A stretch of DNA of 45,092 nucleotides. Origin: Microbacterium enclense. GTDB lineage: Bacteria > Actinomycetota > Actinomycetes > Actinomycetales > Microbacteriaceae. The notes beneath the pieces are model-generated. The model did not search any database and had not been told where the DNA came from. It worked only from the letters and a program-made list of their open reading frames with translations. The translations under genes were made by a program, and so were the position numbers. Positions 15,801 to 24,128 of this stretch are shown in pieces. The stretch lies in the NCBI RefSeq assembly GCF_004022425.1, contig NZ_RBZY01000032.1:1-45092 (forward strand). The letters run 5' to 3'. Position 1 is the stretch's first letter. Each line of letters starts with the position of its first letter.

Positions 15801-16936
15801 CGGCACCGCCTCGCGCGATCAGCACGGTGCTCCTCGGATGCACCGTGCTGCTCCCCGTCGATCGGCGGTCGGGGGAGTTGTCGGCCGCGCTCGAACGCCA
15901 CGGCGCGCGGGTTCGCGTCGCTCCGGCGTTGACGATCGTGCCCCACGTCGACGACGAGGAACTGATCGCCCAGACCCGAGCCCTCGTCGACGACCCGCCC
16001 GACGTCGTCGTCGCCACCACGGGCGTGGGATTTCGTGCATGGATGGAGACGGCCGACGAGGCGGGACTGCATGACGCCCTCGCGCCCGTTCTCGATGCCG
16101 CGCGTATCGTCGCGCGCGGCCCCAAGGCGCGGGGGGCTATTCAGCAGGCGGGGTTCGAAGCCGATTGGGTGGCCGAGAGCGAGACGTCGGCGGAGTTGCG
16201 CGACTTCCTCGTCGCCGAGGGCATGGATGGCCTGCACGTCGCCGTCCAACACCACGGCTCGGGGGCCGACGGCCTCGACGAAGCATTCGAAGCCGCGGGG
16301 GCCCGGGTGACGAGCCTGACCATCTACCGGTGGGGCCCGCCGCCCGACCCGGAGGTCGTCGCGGCGTCGACGCAGCAGGTCGCGCGCGGAGAGATCGACG
16401 CCGTCCTCTTCACCTCGGCGCCCGCAGCCCGCGAATGGATCCTCGCGGCCGAACGGGCCGATGCGCTCGACGGAGTGGTGTCCCGTGCCGCGCGGGGGCA
16501 GGTACTGGTCGCCGCCGTCGGCCCCATCACGGCGGGTCCCCTGATCGAGGCGGGGATCACCCCCCTCATCCCCGACCGCGGTCGCCTCGGCGCACTCGTG
16601 CGCGCCGTGGTCACGCACTACGGCGGACCCGCCGCTCCGCTTATCCCGACCACGGCCGGTCGACTCGGCATCCGCTCCTCGGGGATCGTGCTCGACGGGA
16701 CGTTCACCGCGCTGCAACGCACGGGGGTGGAGCTCCTGCGCGCCCTGGCGATCCAACCCGGGGCCGTCGTGTCGCGCGCAGACCTGGTCGCCGTGCTGAC
16801 CACTGCGGGGGCGTCCGCTCACGCGGTGGAGGTCGCGGTGGCCCGGACGCGGGAGGCGCTGAACGGAACCGACCTGATCCGCACGGTCTACAAGCGCGGA
16901 TATCGGCTCGATGTGATCGACGAGGAGGACTCGTGA
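15797..16936 (+). CDS. hemD: Uroporphyrinogen-III synthase fused to a winged-helix DNA-binding domain
   Basis: A 379-aa protein starting at GTG. Residues 1 to about 275 match the HemD fold: two alternating domains with VLLPVDRRSGELSAALERHG, VVVATTGVGFRAW, DAVLFTSAPAAREWI and VAAVGPITAGPL. HemD closes hydroxymethylbilane to uroporphyrinogen III. Residues about 290-375 form an OmpR-type winged helix (IVLDGTFTALQRTGVELLRA, VEVAVARTREALN, IRTVYKRGYRLDV). This fusion is known in actinobacteria beside nitrite reductase genes. The DNA-binding half suggests a regulator sensing tetrapyrrole flux or nitrogen state, perhaps of this same operon; the target is not shown here. Stop overlaps the next start. 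Confidence 0.9.
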   Translation: MTAPPRAISTVLLGCTVLLPVDRRSGELSAALERHGARVRVAPALTIVPHVDDEELIAQTRALVDDPPDVVVATTGVGFRAWMETADEAGLHDALAPVLDAARIVARGPKARGAIQQAGFEADWVAESETSAELRDFLVAEGMDGLHVAVQHHGSGADGLDEAFEAAGARVTSLTIYRWGPPPDPEVVAASTQQVARGEIDAVLFTSAPAAREWILAAERADALDGVVSRAARGQVLVAAVGPITAGPLIEAGITPLIPDRGRLGALVRAVVTHYGGPAAPLIPTTAGRLGIRSSGIVLDGTFTALQRTGVELLRALAIQPGAVVSRADLVAVLTTAGASAHAVEVAVARTREALNGTDLIRTVYKRGYRLDVIDEEDS

Positions 16937-17619
16937 CCGCTGTGCTCATCGCGTGCGCCCACGGGACGCGATTCGAAGAGGGACGCGTCGTCGTCCGGGA
17001 GTTGCTCGACCTCCTGCGCGCCACGGCGCCCGACGACGTCGAGGTACTCGAGGCCTACGTCGACGTGCACGGGCCGTTCGTCGCGGATGTGGTCGAGTCG
17101 GCGCGCGAGCGCACGTCCGACATCGTGATCGTGCCGCTGCTGCTGTCGACCGGCTACCACACCGAGGTCGATCTGCGGGAGGCGGCAGACGGTCTTCCCG
17201 TCGCGGCGCCCCTCGGCCCGCACCGGCTGCTCGCCGAGATCCTCGCCGACCGCGTCCGCGACGCTGGAGCCGGATCCGACGACACCGTCATCCTGGCGGC
17301 CGCCGGTTCCACGCGGCCCGGCGCGGTGGTCGATGTCGAGGGCATGGCGGCGATGATGGCGGATGCCGGGGTGCGAGGCCCCGTCGTCGCGGCCTATGCC
17401 GCCGCCTCCGAGCCGCGCATCCCCGATGCCGTGGCGTCTGCGCGCGCGAACGGGCACCGGACGGTTGCGGCGAGTTACGTGCTCGCGCCCGGGCACTTCT
17501 CACGCGTCATCGAGAGCGCGGATGCCGATGTGACCTCGGCCCCGATCGGCGCCGATCCGCGGGTCGCCGCGGTGGTGTGGGAGAGGTGGCGAGAGGCACG
17601 CGGCGGCGACCGGCCCTGA
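16933..17619 (+). CDS. CbiX/SirB-family sirohydrochlorin chelatase-like protein
   Basis: A 228-aa protein with two CbiX-like halves, as in class II chelatases of actinobacteria. The N-terminus LIACAHGTRFEEGR carries the metal-binding His (usually in a SHGS/AHGT motif), and the second His is in STGYHTEVDL near residue 75. A second half follows (VILAAAGSTRPGAV, VLAPGHFSRVI) with GHF as a possible further His. It most likely inserts Fe2+ into sirohydrochlorin to complete siroheme for NirB. Start is a GTG overlapping the hemD stop. It ends the nir operon; a 39-bp gap separates it from the convergent nitrate reductase genes. Confidence 0.87.
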   Translation: MTAVLIACAHGTRFEEGRVVVRELLDLLRATAPDDVEVLEAYVDVHGPFVADVVESARERTSDIVIVPLLLSTGYHTEVDLREAADGLPVAAPLGPHRLLAEILADRVRDAGAGSDDTVILAAAGSTRPGAVVDVEGMAAMMADAGVRGPVVAAYAAASEPRIPDAVASARANGHRTVAASYVLAPGHFSRVIESADADVTSAPIGADPRVAAVVWERWREARGGDRP

Positions 17620-17658
17620 GCGCCCTGTCCGCGCGCTACCCGCGCGCGGAACGGACCC

Positions 17659-19224
17659 TCACGCCGGGACGGCCTCGCGTGCCAACAGCTCGGTGATGCG
17701 GCCCACGCATCCGCCGCATCCGGTTCCGGCACGAGTGGATGCCTTGACGCAGGCGAGCGTCGGCTCTCCGGCCGCGGCGGCGTCGCGAATCGCGCCCGCG
17801 CTGACGCCGTTGCACCAGCACACCGTTGCATCCGCGGCGAACGGGTCGGCGCTCACCGTCATGCCGGCGTCGTCCGCGTCCAGCCGCAGCAATGACGACC
17901 GGTCGGCGGGCAGCTCCGACCCGCGTTCGAACAGCAGCGTCAGCTCCGCGCCGGTGCGCGGCATCCCGACCGAGACGAAGCCGGTCAGCACCCCGTCGAC
18001 GGTGACGAGCTTGACGTAGGCACCCCGAGCGGGGTCCGCCCAGATCGTGACCTGGGGGCCGTGGCATCCGGGCGCGTGCGCGAAGGGATCGGCGTCGACT
18101 TCGCCGCCGGCGACGACGTCGATGCCTTCGGCTTTGAGCATGACCACCGCGGGACGTTCAGCCGGCGCGGCCGCCGCGGTGTCCGTCGACAGCAGCGCCG
18201 CGAGCCGGTCGGCCTGACGCCACCCCGGCCCCACGAGGCCGCTCGGCCCGCCCGGCACGCGGCCGTGCGCGTCGGCGTCCGCCGGGTCGGCGACGTGCGC
18301 GCAGTCGCCGATCGCGTACACCCGCTCGTCGCTCCACGACCGCGACGCGGCATCGACCAGGATGCCGGTCGAGGTGGCGAGCCCGGCGTGGACGGCGAGT
18401 TCGGTGCGGGCGCCGACTCCGCACGACAGCACGAGCAGGTCGCCCGCGAGCACTCGGCCGTCGGCGCACGTGAGCCCGTCGAACCAGGCCCGACCGTGGT
18501 CGTCGTAGCGGTGCACGATGCTCTCGGCGCGCGCGTGATGCGCCATCGTGACGCCCGCCGCGCTCGCCGCGGCCGCCAGCACGCGTCCACCGTTCTCGTC
18601 GAGCGTCCGGTTCATGGGAGCGGCGGAGTGGTACGCCACCGTCACCTCGGCACCGGCCTCGGCCGCGGCGAGGGCCAGCTCCATTCCGAGCACGCCCGCG
18701 CCGAGAACGACGATCCGCCGCCCGGAGGTCACCGCGGCGCGTACCTGTTCGGCGTCGGCGAGGTCACGCAGGGCCACGACCCCGCGCGGGAGCGGAGCGG
18801 TCCCGAGGTCGAGCGTCTCGGGTGCTCCGGGACGTGCGACGCGGTCGCGGCGCGCTCGTTCCATTCCGGCGAGCGTCGGCACGTTCGCGCGGGCGCCGGT
18901 GGCGAGCACGAGCCGGTCGTATGGCATCCGGATGCCATCGTTCAGGCGCACGACCCGGGGGTGACGGTCGATCCCGACCACCGCGCTGCCGAGATGGAAC
19001 CGCACGCCGACGTCTTCGGCCGCGCGGCGGTCGCCCATGTCGAGGCCCTCGCGGTCCATGCGCCGAACGGCATACTCCGCGAGGAGCACGCGGTTGTAGA
19101 CGTCGTGCGTCTCGGCGCCGACGACGGTGAGGTCGATGCGTCCGTCGCGGACCGCGGGCAGCAGCCCCTCGACGAGCCGCGCTCCGACCGGCCCGTAGCC
19201 GACCAGGATCACCCGTTCAGACAT
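17659..19224 (-). CDS. nasB: Nitrate reductase electron-transfer subunit (FAD, BFD [2Fe-2S])
   Basis: FAD-dependent oxidoreductase of 521 aa that would carry electrons from NAD(P)H to the catalytic nitrate reductase. Motifs: N-terminal FAD site VGYGPVGARLVEG, second nucleotide site VVLGAGVLGMELALAAAEAG, FAD-domain YAIGDCAHVAD, and a C-terminal BFD-like [2Fe-2S] domain with cysteines in VCWCNGVSAG, ACVKAST and GCGGCVGR. It resembles the first half of NirB without the siroheme part. The ATG at 19224 overlaps the end of the nitrate reductase gene by 8 bp; an open frame goes a little further up but starts with a poor sequence. Last gene of the narK-nasA-nasB operon. The symbol follows usage where NasB is the reductase subunit; naming differs between organisms. 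Confidence 0.88.
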   Translation of the reverse strand: MSERVILVGYGPVGARLVEGLLPAVRDGRIDLTVVGAETHDVYNRVLLAEYAVRRMDREGLDMGDRRAAEDVGVRFHLGSAVVGIDRHPRVVRLNDGIRMPYDRLVLATGARANVPTLAGMERARRDRVARPGAPETLDLGTAPLPRGVVALRDLADAEQVRAAVTSGRRIVVLGAGVLGMELALAAAEAGAEVTVAYHSAAPMNRTLDENGGRVLAAAASAAGVTMAHHARAESIVHRYDDHGRAWFDGLTCADGRVLAGDLLVLSCGVGARTELAVHAGLATSTGILVDAASRSWSDERVYAIGDCAHVADPADADAHGRVPGGPSGLVGPGWRQADRLAALLSTDTAAAAPAERPAVVMLKAEGIDVVAGGEVDADPFAHAPGCHGPQVTIWADPARGAYVKLVTVDGVLTGFVSVGMPRTGAELTLLFERGSELPADRSSLLRLDADDAGMTVSADPFAADATVCWCNGVSAGAIRDAAAAGEPTLACVKASTRAGTGCGGCVGRITELLAREAVPA

Positions 19225-21289
19225 GTGCGCCTCCCTCGATCGACACACGCACGCGCGTGCGTTTGAACTCCGGCATCGCCGACGTGGGGTCGACGATCGA
19301 CTCGGTGAGCCGGTTGGCGCATTCGTCGCCGGCGTAGTGGAACGGCAGGAACACGGTGTCGTGCCGGATGTCGGTCGTCACGCTCGCCCGCGCTCGCACG
19401 GTGCCGCGCGCGTTCGAGACCGCGACGAGATCGCCTTCCCGGATGCCGAGCCCCGACGCCGTCGCCGGATGGATCTCGAGCCGCGCCTCGGGGCGCGCAG
19501 CGTTCAGCTCGGCGACCCGGCGCGTCTGCGTCCCGGACTGGTACTGCTGCAGGTAGCGGCCGGTGACGAGGGTGAGCTCGCCGCCGCCATCGGTGGGCGT
19601 CGGGGGCGTGGCATCCACGGGAATGAGACGCGCGCGGCCGTCGGGGTGGGCGAAGCGCTCGATGAAGGGGCGCGGGGTGCTTCCGGAGCGGAACGGCCAG
19701 TACGCCTCGACACCGGTGTCGAGCAGGGCGTGCGAGAGGCCCGAGTAGTCGGCGATGCCGCCCTCGGACGCGCGGGCGAGTTCGTCGAACACCTCGGCCG
19801 GATCGATGGGCCAGGTGGATGCCGCGCCCAGGCGCCGCGCGAGCTCGGCGAGGATCCACAGCTCGCTGCGTGCGCCGTCGGGCGGTGCCACCGCTCGCCG
19901 CCGCCGGATCACCCGGCCCTCGAGCGAGGTCATCGTGCCCTCCTCCTCGGCCCACTGCAGCACGGGCAGCACGATGTCGGCGAGCTCGGCGGTCTCGCTG
20001 AGGAAGAAGTCGCACACGATGAGGGTGTCGAGGGCGTTGAGCCCGGCCCGCACGGCCTCGACGTCGGGTGCCGACACGACGACATTCGACCCGGCGACCA
20101 TCAGCGTCTTCACCGGTTCGCCGAGTTCGCCGAGCAGGGCGGTGGCCGGGATGCCGGCATCCGGGATCTCGTCCGGAGCGATGCCCCACACTCCGGCGAC
20201 CTGCCGGCGGGCTTCGGGGTCGCGGATCGAGCGGTAGCCGGGGAGCTGGTCGGCCTTCTGCCCGTGCTCGCGGCCGCCCTGGCCGTTGCCCTGCCCGGTG
20301 AGGGTGCCGTAGCCCGAGCCCTCGCGGCCGACGAGCCCGAGGACGAGCGCGAGGTTGATCGCGGCCGTGGCGGTCGCGGTGCCGTCGACGTGCTGCTCGA
20401 CGCCGCGTCCGGTCAAGATGTACGCGCCGCCCGCGGCGAGGCGCCGCGCGGTCTCGCGGAGCTGCGCGACCGGGACGCCCGTGGTGGCCGACGTGCGCTC
20501 GGGCCACCACTGCGCGACGCTGCGGCGGACCGCGTCGAAGCCCGTGGTGCGCTCCTCTATATATGTGCGGTCGGCGAGCCCCTCGGCGATCGCGATGTGC
20601 GTCAAGCCGAGGAGCAGCGGCAGGTCGGTGCCGGGCGCGGGCTGCAGGTGGAGGCCGGCGCCGTCCTCGGTGAGGCGTGCGGTCGCGGAGCGGCGCGGGT
20701 CGACGACGATGAGGCCGCCGTTCGCCCGCGCTCCGGCGAGGTGCGCGAGGAACGGCGGCATGGTCGCGGCGACGTTGGAGCCGAGGAGCAGGATCGTCCG
20801 CGCGTCGTCGAGGTCGGTCACCGGAAACGGCAGGCCGCGGTCCATTCCGAAGGCCCGATTGGATGCCGCTGCCGCCGACGACATGCAGAAGCGACCGTTG
20901 TAGTCGATGCGAGAGGTGCCGAGCGCGACGCGGGCGAACTTGCCGAGCTGGTACGCCTTCTCGTTCGTGAGACCGCCGCCGCCGAAGATGGCGTTGGCGT
21001 CGGGTCCGTGGGCGGCTTTCGTGTTGCGGAACGTGGCGGCCGTGGCATCCAGGGCTTCGTCCCACGTGACTTCGGCGAGGGTTCCGTCGGTCTGGCGGAG
21101 GAGTGGCATCCGGAGTCGGTAGGGGGATGCCAAGAGCTCCGCCGACGTCCAGCCCTTGGCGCAGAGTCCTCCCCGGTTGGTGGGGAAGTCGCGCCCGGTG
21201 ACCGCCGTCTCGCTGTCGTGGAGGACGGTCATGGCGCACTGCAGCGCGCAGTAGGGGCAGTGGGTGTCGACGGAGCTCATGGTGAGCAT
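19217..21289 (-). CDS. nasA: Assimilatory nitrate reductase, molybdopterin catalytic subunit
   Basis: Cytoplasmic Mo-bisMGD enzyme of 690 aa reducing nitrate to nitrite. The N-terminal [4Fe-4S] site is complete: HCPYCALQCAM then GGLCAKGW (four Cys). Family landmarks follow: GLTNEKAYQLGKFARVALGT, NGRFCMSSA (about 125-135, with the likely Mo-ligand Cys), LLLGSNVAATMPP, VDPRRSAT, GQGNGQGGREHGQKAD and a C-terminal MopB domain with GRYLQQYQSGTQTRR. No twin-arginine signal is present, as expected for an assimilatory enzyme. The ATG at 21289 overlaps the narK stop; a second ATG at 21280 would remove three residues. Electrons come from the NasB-like partner immediately downstream. Confidence 0.93.
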   Translation of the reverse strand: MLTMSSVDTHCPYCALQCAMTVLHDSETAVTGRDFPTNRGGLCAKGWTSAELLASPYRLRMPLLRQTDGTLAEVTWDEALDATAATFRNTKAAHGPDANAIFGGGGLTNEKAYQLGKFARVALGTSRIDYNGRFCMSSAAAASNRAFGMDRGLPFPVTDLDDARTILLLGSNVAATMPPFLAHLAGARANGGLIVVDPRRSATARLTEDGAGLHLQPAPGTDLPLLLGLTHIAIAEGLADRTYIEERTTGFDAVRRSVAQWWPERTSATTGVPVAQLRETARRLAAGGAYILTGRGVEQHVDGTATATAAINLALVLGLVGREGSGYGTLTGQGNGQGGREHGQKADQLPGYRSIRDPEARRQVAGVWGIAPDEIPDAGIPATALLGELGEPVKTLMVAGSNVVVSAPDVEAVRAGLNALDTLIVCDFFLSETAELADIVLPVLQWAEEEGTMTSLEGRVIRRRRAVAPPDGARSELWILAELARRLGAASTWPIDPAEVFDELARASEGGIADYSGLSHALLDTGVEAYWPFRSGSTPRPFIERFAHPDGRARLIPVDATPPTPTDGGGELTLVTGRYLQQYQSGTQTRRVAELNAARPEARLEIHPATASGLGIREGDLVAVSNARGTVRARASVTTDIRHDTVFLPFHYAGDECANRLTESIVDPTSAMPEFKRTRVRVSIEGGAHV

Positions 21290-22683
21290 CAGATGCGGGT
21301 GCCGGTCTTCTTCGACATCGTCAGGTAGACGCCCGCGGTGATCGCGAGGAAGACGACGTACGCGCCGATGAACCACGTGAGCGCGGGGACGTACGAGCCG
21401 AACGACGTCTTCGACAGGCCGAGCAGCTGCGGGATGAAGAACCCGCCGTACGCGCCGATCGCCGAGATGAGTCCGAGGGCCGCGGCGGCCTTGCGCTGGG
21501 CGCCGACGCCGTCCTTCGCGCGGAGGGCGAAGATCGTCGGGATCATGCGGTAGGTCGAGCCGTTGCCGATGCCCGCAGCGGCGAAGAGCACCAGGAAGCA
21601 GAGCAGGAAGATCGCGAAGTTCTGCAGCGGCAGGGTCAGGACGACGCTCAGGATGCCGAGACCCATCGCCGTGAACGCGCCGATGGTGATGCGGGTACCG
21701 CCGAAGCGGTCGGCGAGCTTGCCGCCGTAGGGGCGGGCGAGCGATCCGACGAGGGCGCCGAGGAACGCGAGGGTCACCGTGGCCGTGCCGATCGTGAAGC
21801 CCGTGAAGTCGGGGAACGTGTCGGCCAGCAGCTTCGGGAAGACGCCCGCGAAGCCGATGAACGAGCCGAACGTGCCGATGTAGAGGACGGCGAGGATCCA
21901 CAGGTGCGGCTCTTTCAGAGCGGCGAGGGATGCCGCGATGTCGGCCTTCGCGGCCGAGAGGTTGTCCATGCGGAAGTACGCACCGACCATCGCGACGAGG
22001 ATCAGCGGAACCCAGATCAGACCCGCGAGCGGCAGGTTCAGGGTCGCGGCGGCACCGACCGTGATGACGATCGGGACGAGGAACTGCGCGACCGAGGCGC
22101 CGAGGTTGCCGCCGGCGGCGTTGAGTCCGAGGGCGTAGCCCTTCTGCGCGGCGGGGTAGAAGAACGTGATGTTCGCCATGGAGCTGGCGAAGTTGCCGCC
22201 GCCGAAGCCCGCGAGAGCGGCGATGAGGAGGAGGACTCCGAACGGGGTCGCGGGGTTCGACACCGCGAGGGCCAGGCCGATGCTCGGGATGAGGAGCAGG
22301 CCGGCGGAGACGATCGTCCAGTTGCGGCCGCCGAAGCGCGGAACCATGAACGTGTAGGGGATCCGCAGTGTCGCCCCAACGAGGCTCGGCATCGAGATGA
22401 GCCAGAAGATCTCGCCCGTCGACAGCTGGAAGCCCGCCGCCGGCAGTGAAACGACCACGACAGACCACAGCTGCCACACGACGAACCCGAGGAACTCGGC
22501 GAAGATCGACCACCGCAGGTTGCGGGCGGCGATGGCCTTGCCCTCGGTGGCCCACTGGGCGGCGTTCTCGGGGTTCCAGTTATCGATCCAGCGGCCGGGG
22601 CGGTGGACGAGTTGCGGCGCAGCTTCTTGCGTGGCGGCCGCGGGCGGCGTTGCAGTTTCGGGGCGCGGGTCGGTGACGGTCAC
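21289..22683 (-). CDS. narK: NarK-type nitrate/nitrite transporter (MFS)
   Basis: Major facilitator protein of 464 aa with about twelve membrane segments after a 50-residue cytoplasmic tail. Family signatures include ALAGFGGGNFASSMANITFF (nitrate signature 1), the basic loop PYGGKLADRFGG, and AAGIGNGSTYRMIP with GAYGGFFIPQ (second signature region). It imports nitrate and may export nitrite. It is the first gene of the narK-nasA-nasB operon and its stop overlaps the nasA start. The upstream gap carries GTNAC motifs that suggest nitrogen control by GlnR. Confidence 0.93.
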   Translation of the reverse strand: MTVTDPRPETATPPAAATQEAAPQLVHRPGRWIDNWNPENAAQWATEGKAIAARNLRWSIFAEFLGFVVWQLWSVVVVSLPAAGFQLSTGEIFWLISMPSLVGATLRIPYTFMVPRFGGRNWTIVSAGLLLIPSIGLALAVSNPATPFGVLLLIAALAGFGGGNFASSMANITFFYPAAQKGYALGLNAAGGNLGASVAQFLVPIVITVGAAATLNLPLAGLIWVPLILVAMVGAYFRMDNLSAAKADIAASLAALKEPHLWILAVLYIGTFGSFIGFAGVFPKLLADTFPDFTGFTIGTATVTLAFLGALVGSLARPYGGKLADRFGGTRITIGAFTAMGLGILSVVLTLPLQNFAIFLLCFLVLFAAAGIGNGSTYRMIPTIFALRAKDGVGAQRKAAAALGLISAIGAYGGFFIPQLLGLSKTSFGSYVPALTWFIGAYVVFLAITAGVYLTMSKKTGTRI

Positions 22684-22759
22684 AGGGATCCTCCGGTCAG
22701 CGATGGGGGAGGTGCAGCGCCCCGCATCGACGAGGCGTGCCGCCAGCGTAGGAAGGAGG

Positions 22760-22799
22760 CGTTACCCGGGACCGCGTCGGGTGGGGCGGCGGGGTAACG
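22760..22799. promoter_or_regulatory. Inverted repeat in the narK upstream region
   Basis: CGTTACCC (22760-22767) and GGGTAACG (22792-22799) are perfect inverted arms. The GTTAC and GTAAC cores start 33 bp apart, three turns at the 11-bp periodicity of GlnR boxes. It is 77 bp upstream of the narK start, suitable for nitrogen regulation. Confidence 0.45.
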
Positions 22800-22836
22800 A
22801 TGTGCTCACCGGGGGCGGGAATGGGGGAGAGGGGGA

Positions 22837-22853
22837 GTTTACGTGAGCGTTAC
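22837..22853 (-). promoter_or_regulatory. GlnR-box-like site upstream of narK
   Basis: On the minus strand this reads GTAAC-GCTCAC-GTAAA, close to the actinobacterial GlnR pattern gTnAC-n6-GaAAc. The GTTAC at 22849 is 55 bp (five times 11) from the GTAAC at 22794, so it is in phase with the inverted repeat nearer to narK. Confidence 0.35.
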
Positions 22854-23229
22854 ACGGGGCGGGAGGTCTTGCCTCACGTCAGGAACCGACTCGAGCGGCT
22901 TCAAGCTGCTGGGAACGGTGTTCGATTCCGACCGCGGAACCAGCCTGGAGGTGTCCGATCCGTTTCGCAATATGTCCAATATCACGCGGCAGAGCGCTGG
23001 AGGATGGCTGTCCGACGGCCGGAACCTCTACGTGCTCGAGTACGCGACCGACGACGGACTGGGCAACACGATCTATCCAAAATGGACGCTCGAATGGTCC
23101 AAGGTGAACGATTACCGCGTGTACAGCATCGTCAACCTGACCGCGGGTGACGACAAGATCGTCTGGGGCAAGCAGCCGCCCGAGATTCTCGATCAGGCGC
23201 GGAGAAACGCTTCATCCACGCTCGACTGA
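22843..23229 (+). CDS. Hypothetical protein or gene fragment
   Basis: A 128-aa open frame from GTG at 22843 overlapping the narK regulatory region. The first 15 residues look like read-through of non-coding DNA, but from about residue 20 the sequence is protein-like: FKLLGTVFDSDRGTSLEVSD, GGWLSDGRNLYVLEYATDDG, WTLEWSKVNDYRVYSIVNLT. I do not recognise a family. The lack of a signal or natural N-terminus, and its place at the left edge of the low-GC island, suggest the 3' end of a gene cut off by the rearrangement that brought the island. It could still be a small intact protein. GC is lower than in narK next door. Confidence 0.4.
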   Translation: MSVTRGGRSCLTSGTDSSGFKLLGTVFDSDRGTSLEVSDPFRNMSNITRQSAGGWLSDGRNLYVLEYATDDGLGNTIYPKWTLEWSKVNDYRVYSIVNLTAGDDKIVWGKQPPEILDQARRNASSTLD

Positions 23230-23298
23230 ATTGAGTTCCAACTCGTGAAGAGAACGGAATCGGGCTTGGCGCGGTGCAGTTCCTAGGCGCCGAAAGGA

Positions 23299-23682
23299 AT
23301 GAGCAACGCAGTGCTAGCGAAAGCACGAACCATTCGCGGCGTACTCGCCGTCGCTACAGTTATAGCGGTCAGCTTCACCAGCTCGGCCTGCGGGTCTCCG
23401 GCGGAGACGCCTCCGCCGTCGGCAGGCGCCGTCAAACCGTCTCAAAGCGCGGTCGCTACGTCGACAGCTCCCGTGGTGATACCGATGTGCCCCGGCCGAC
23501 GCACTCGTCATCCGGCCTCATTGTCGATTACGCGGGATTTGCGAAGTGGGACGCCATCCGAATCCCCGCGATCCCGATGTACGAGCATGACAGGAGGCGA
23601 TAAACTCGTACCCGATGGAGATCCTGTTGTCATCTACTGGAAAACTGTCGGCGATAAAGAATATGCGACTTCGGTTCGCTGA
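23299..23682 (+). pseudogene. Frameshifted lipoprotein gene
   Basis: From ATG 23299 a clear lipoprotein signal is read: positively charged start, hydrophobic stretch and lipobox FTSSACGS, then a Pro/Ala/Ser-rich linker to TAPVVIP. After that the frame becomes Arg/Ser-rich and unnatural until GGDKLVPDGDPVVIYWKTVG, which is protein-like and ends at 23682. The missing middle is found in another frame at about 23515-23600, reading LIVDYAGFAKWDAIRIPAIP then MYEHDRRR. Two compensating indels, near 23490-23515 and near 23585-23595, would explain this. Function unknown; the intact protein would be a secreted lipoprotein of about 125 aa. Sequencing error at two sites is possible but less likely. Confidence 0.55.
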
Positions 23683-23768
23683 GGTGGTCGCTGTGCTCCT
23701 CGACTCGCCTCTGACCATCGCCGGCGCGGTCAGCGGTACGGCGCGGTGCCGTCGCTAAGGTGTCGGAT

Positions 23769-24113
23769 ATGGCGAAGAAGCAGATCACCCAGCTGATTGA
23801 CGATCTCGACGGCAGCATCCTCGAAGAAGGCGACGGCGTTTCTCTTCGGTTCTCGCTCGAGGGCCGCTCGCATGAGATCGACTTGTCGGATGCCAACGCG
23901 GCGAAGCTTCGAGACGCGCTCGGCCCGTTCATCGCAGCCGCTCGCCCCACCTCGGGCACGGCGAGCCCTACGCGGTCGGGCGCTACGCGGTCGACCGGTC
24001 GGTCGGCTGACCTCGCGGCCATCCGGGCGTGGGCGAACGAGAACGGCTGCACCGTGAGCTCCCGTGGTCGAGTCCCGCAGCCAGTCATCGAGGCATACGA
24101 AGCCAGCCACTGA
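23769..24113 (+). CDS. lsr2: Lsr2-family nucleoid-associated protein
   Basis: A 114-aa Lsr2 homologue, the usual family length. The N-terminal dimerization domain begins MAKKQITQLIDDLDGSILEE and includes SLEGRSHEIDLSDANAAKLR. A Ser/Thr/Gly/Arg linker (about 60-78) leads to the C-terminal DNA-binding domain AAIRAWANENGCTVSSRGR, ending in VPQPVIEAYEAS. The RGR motif inserts in the minor groove of AT-rich DNA. Lsr2 bridges and silences foreign AT-rich DNA. This copy lies inside a lower-GC island, so it may be an island-borne paralogue tuning the island's own expression. A GTG at 23760 would add three residues; the family start MAKK favours 23769. Confidence 0.92.
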   Translation: MAKKQITQLIDDLDGSILEEGDGVSLRFSLEGRSHEIDLSDANAAKLRDALGPFIAAARPTSGTASPTRSGATRSTGRSADLAAIRAWANENGCTVSSRGRVPQPVIEAYEASH

Positions 24114-24128
24114 TCGGCTTCGCCCACC

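Noticed and set aside
20556..20570. TATATAT stretch inside nasA
   Set aside because: AT-rich run of rare codons in an otherwise normal Thr-Tyr-Ile-Glu segment; no other sign of a promoter or insertion.
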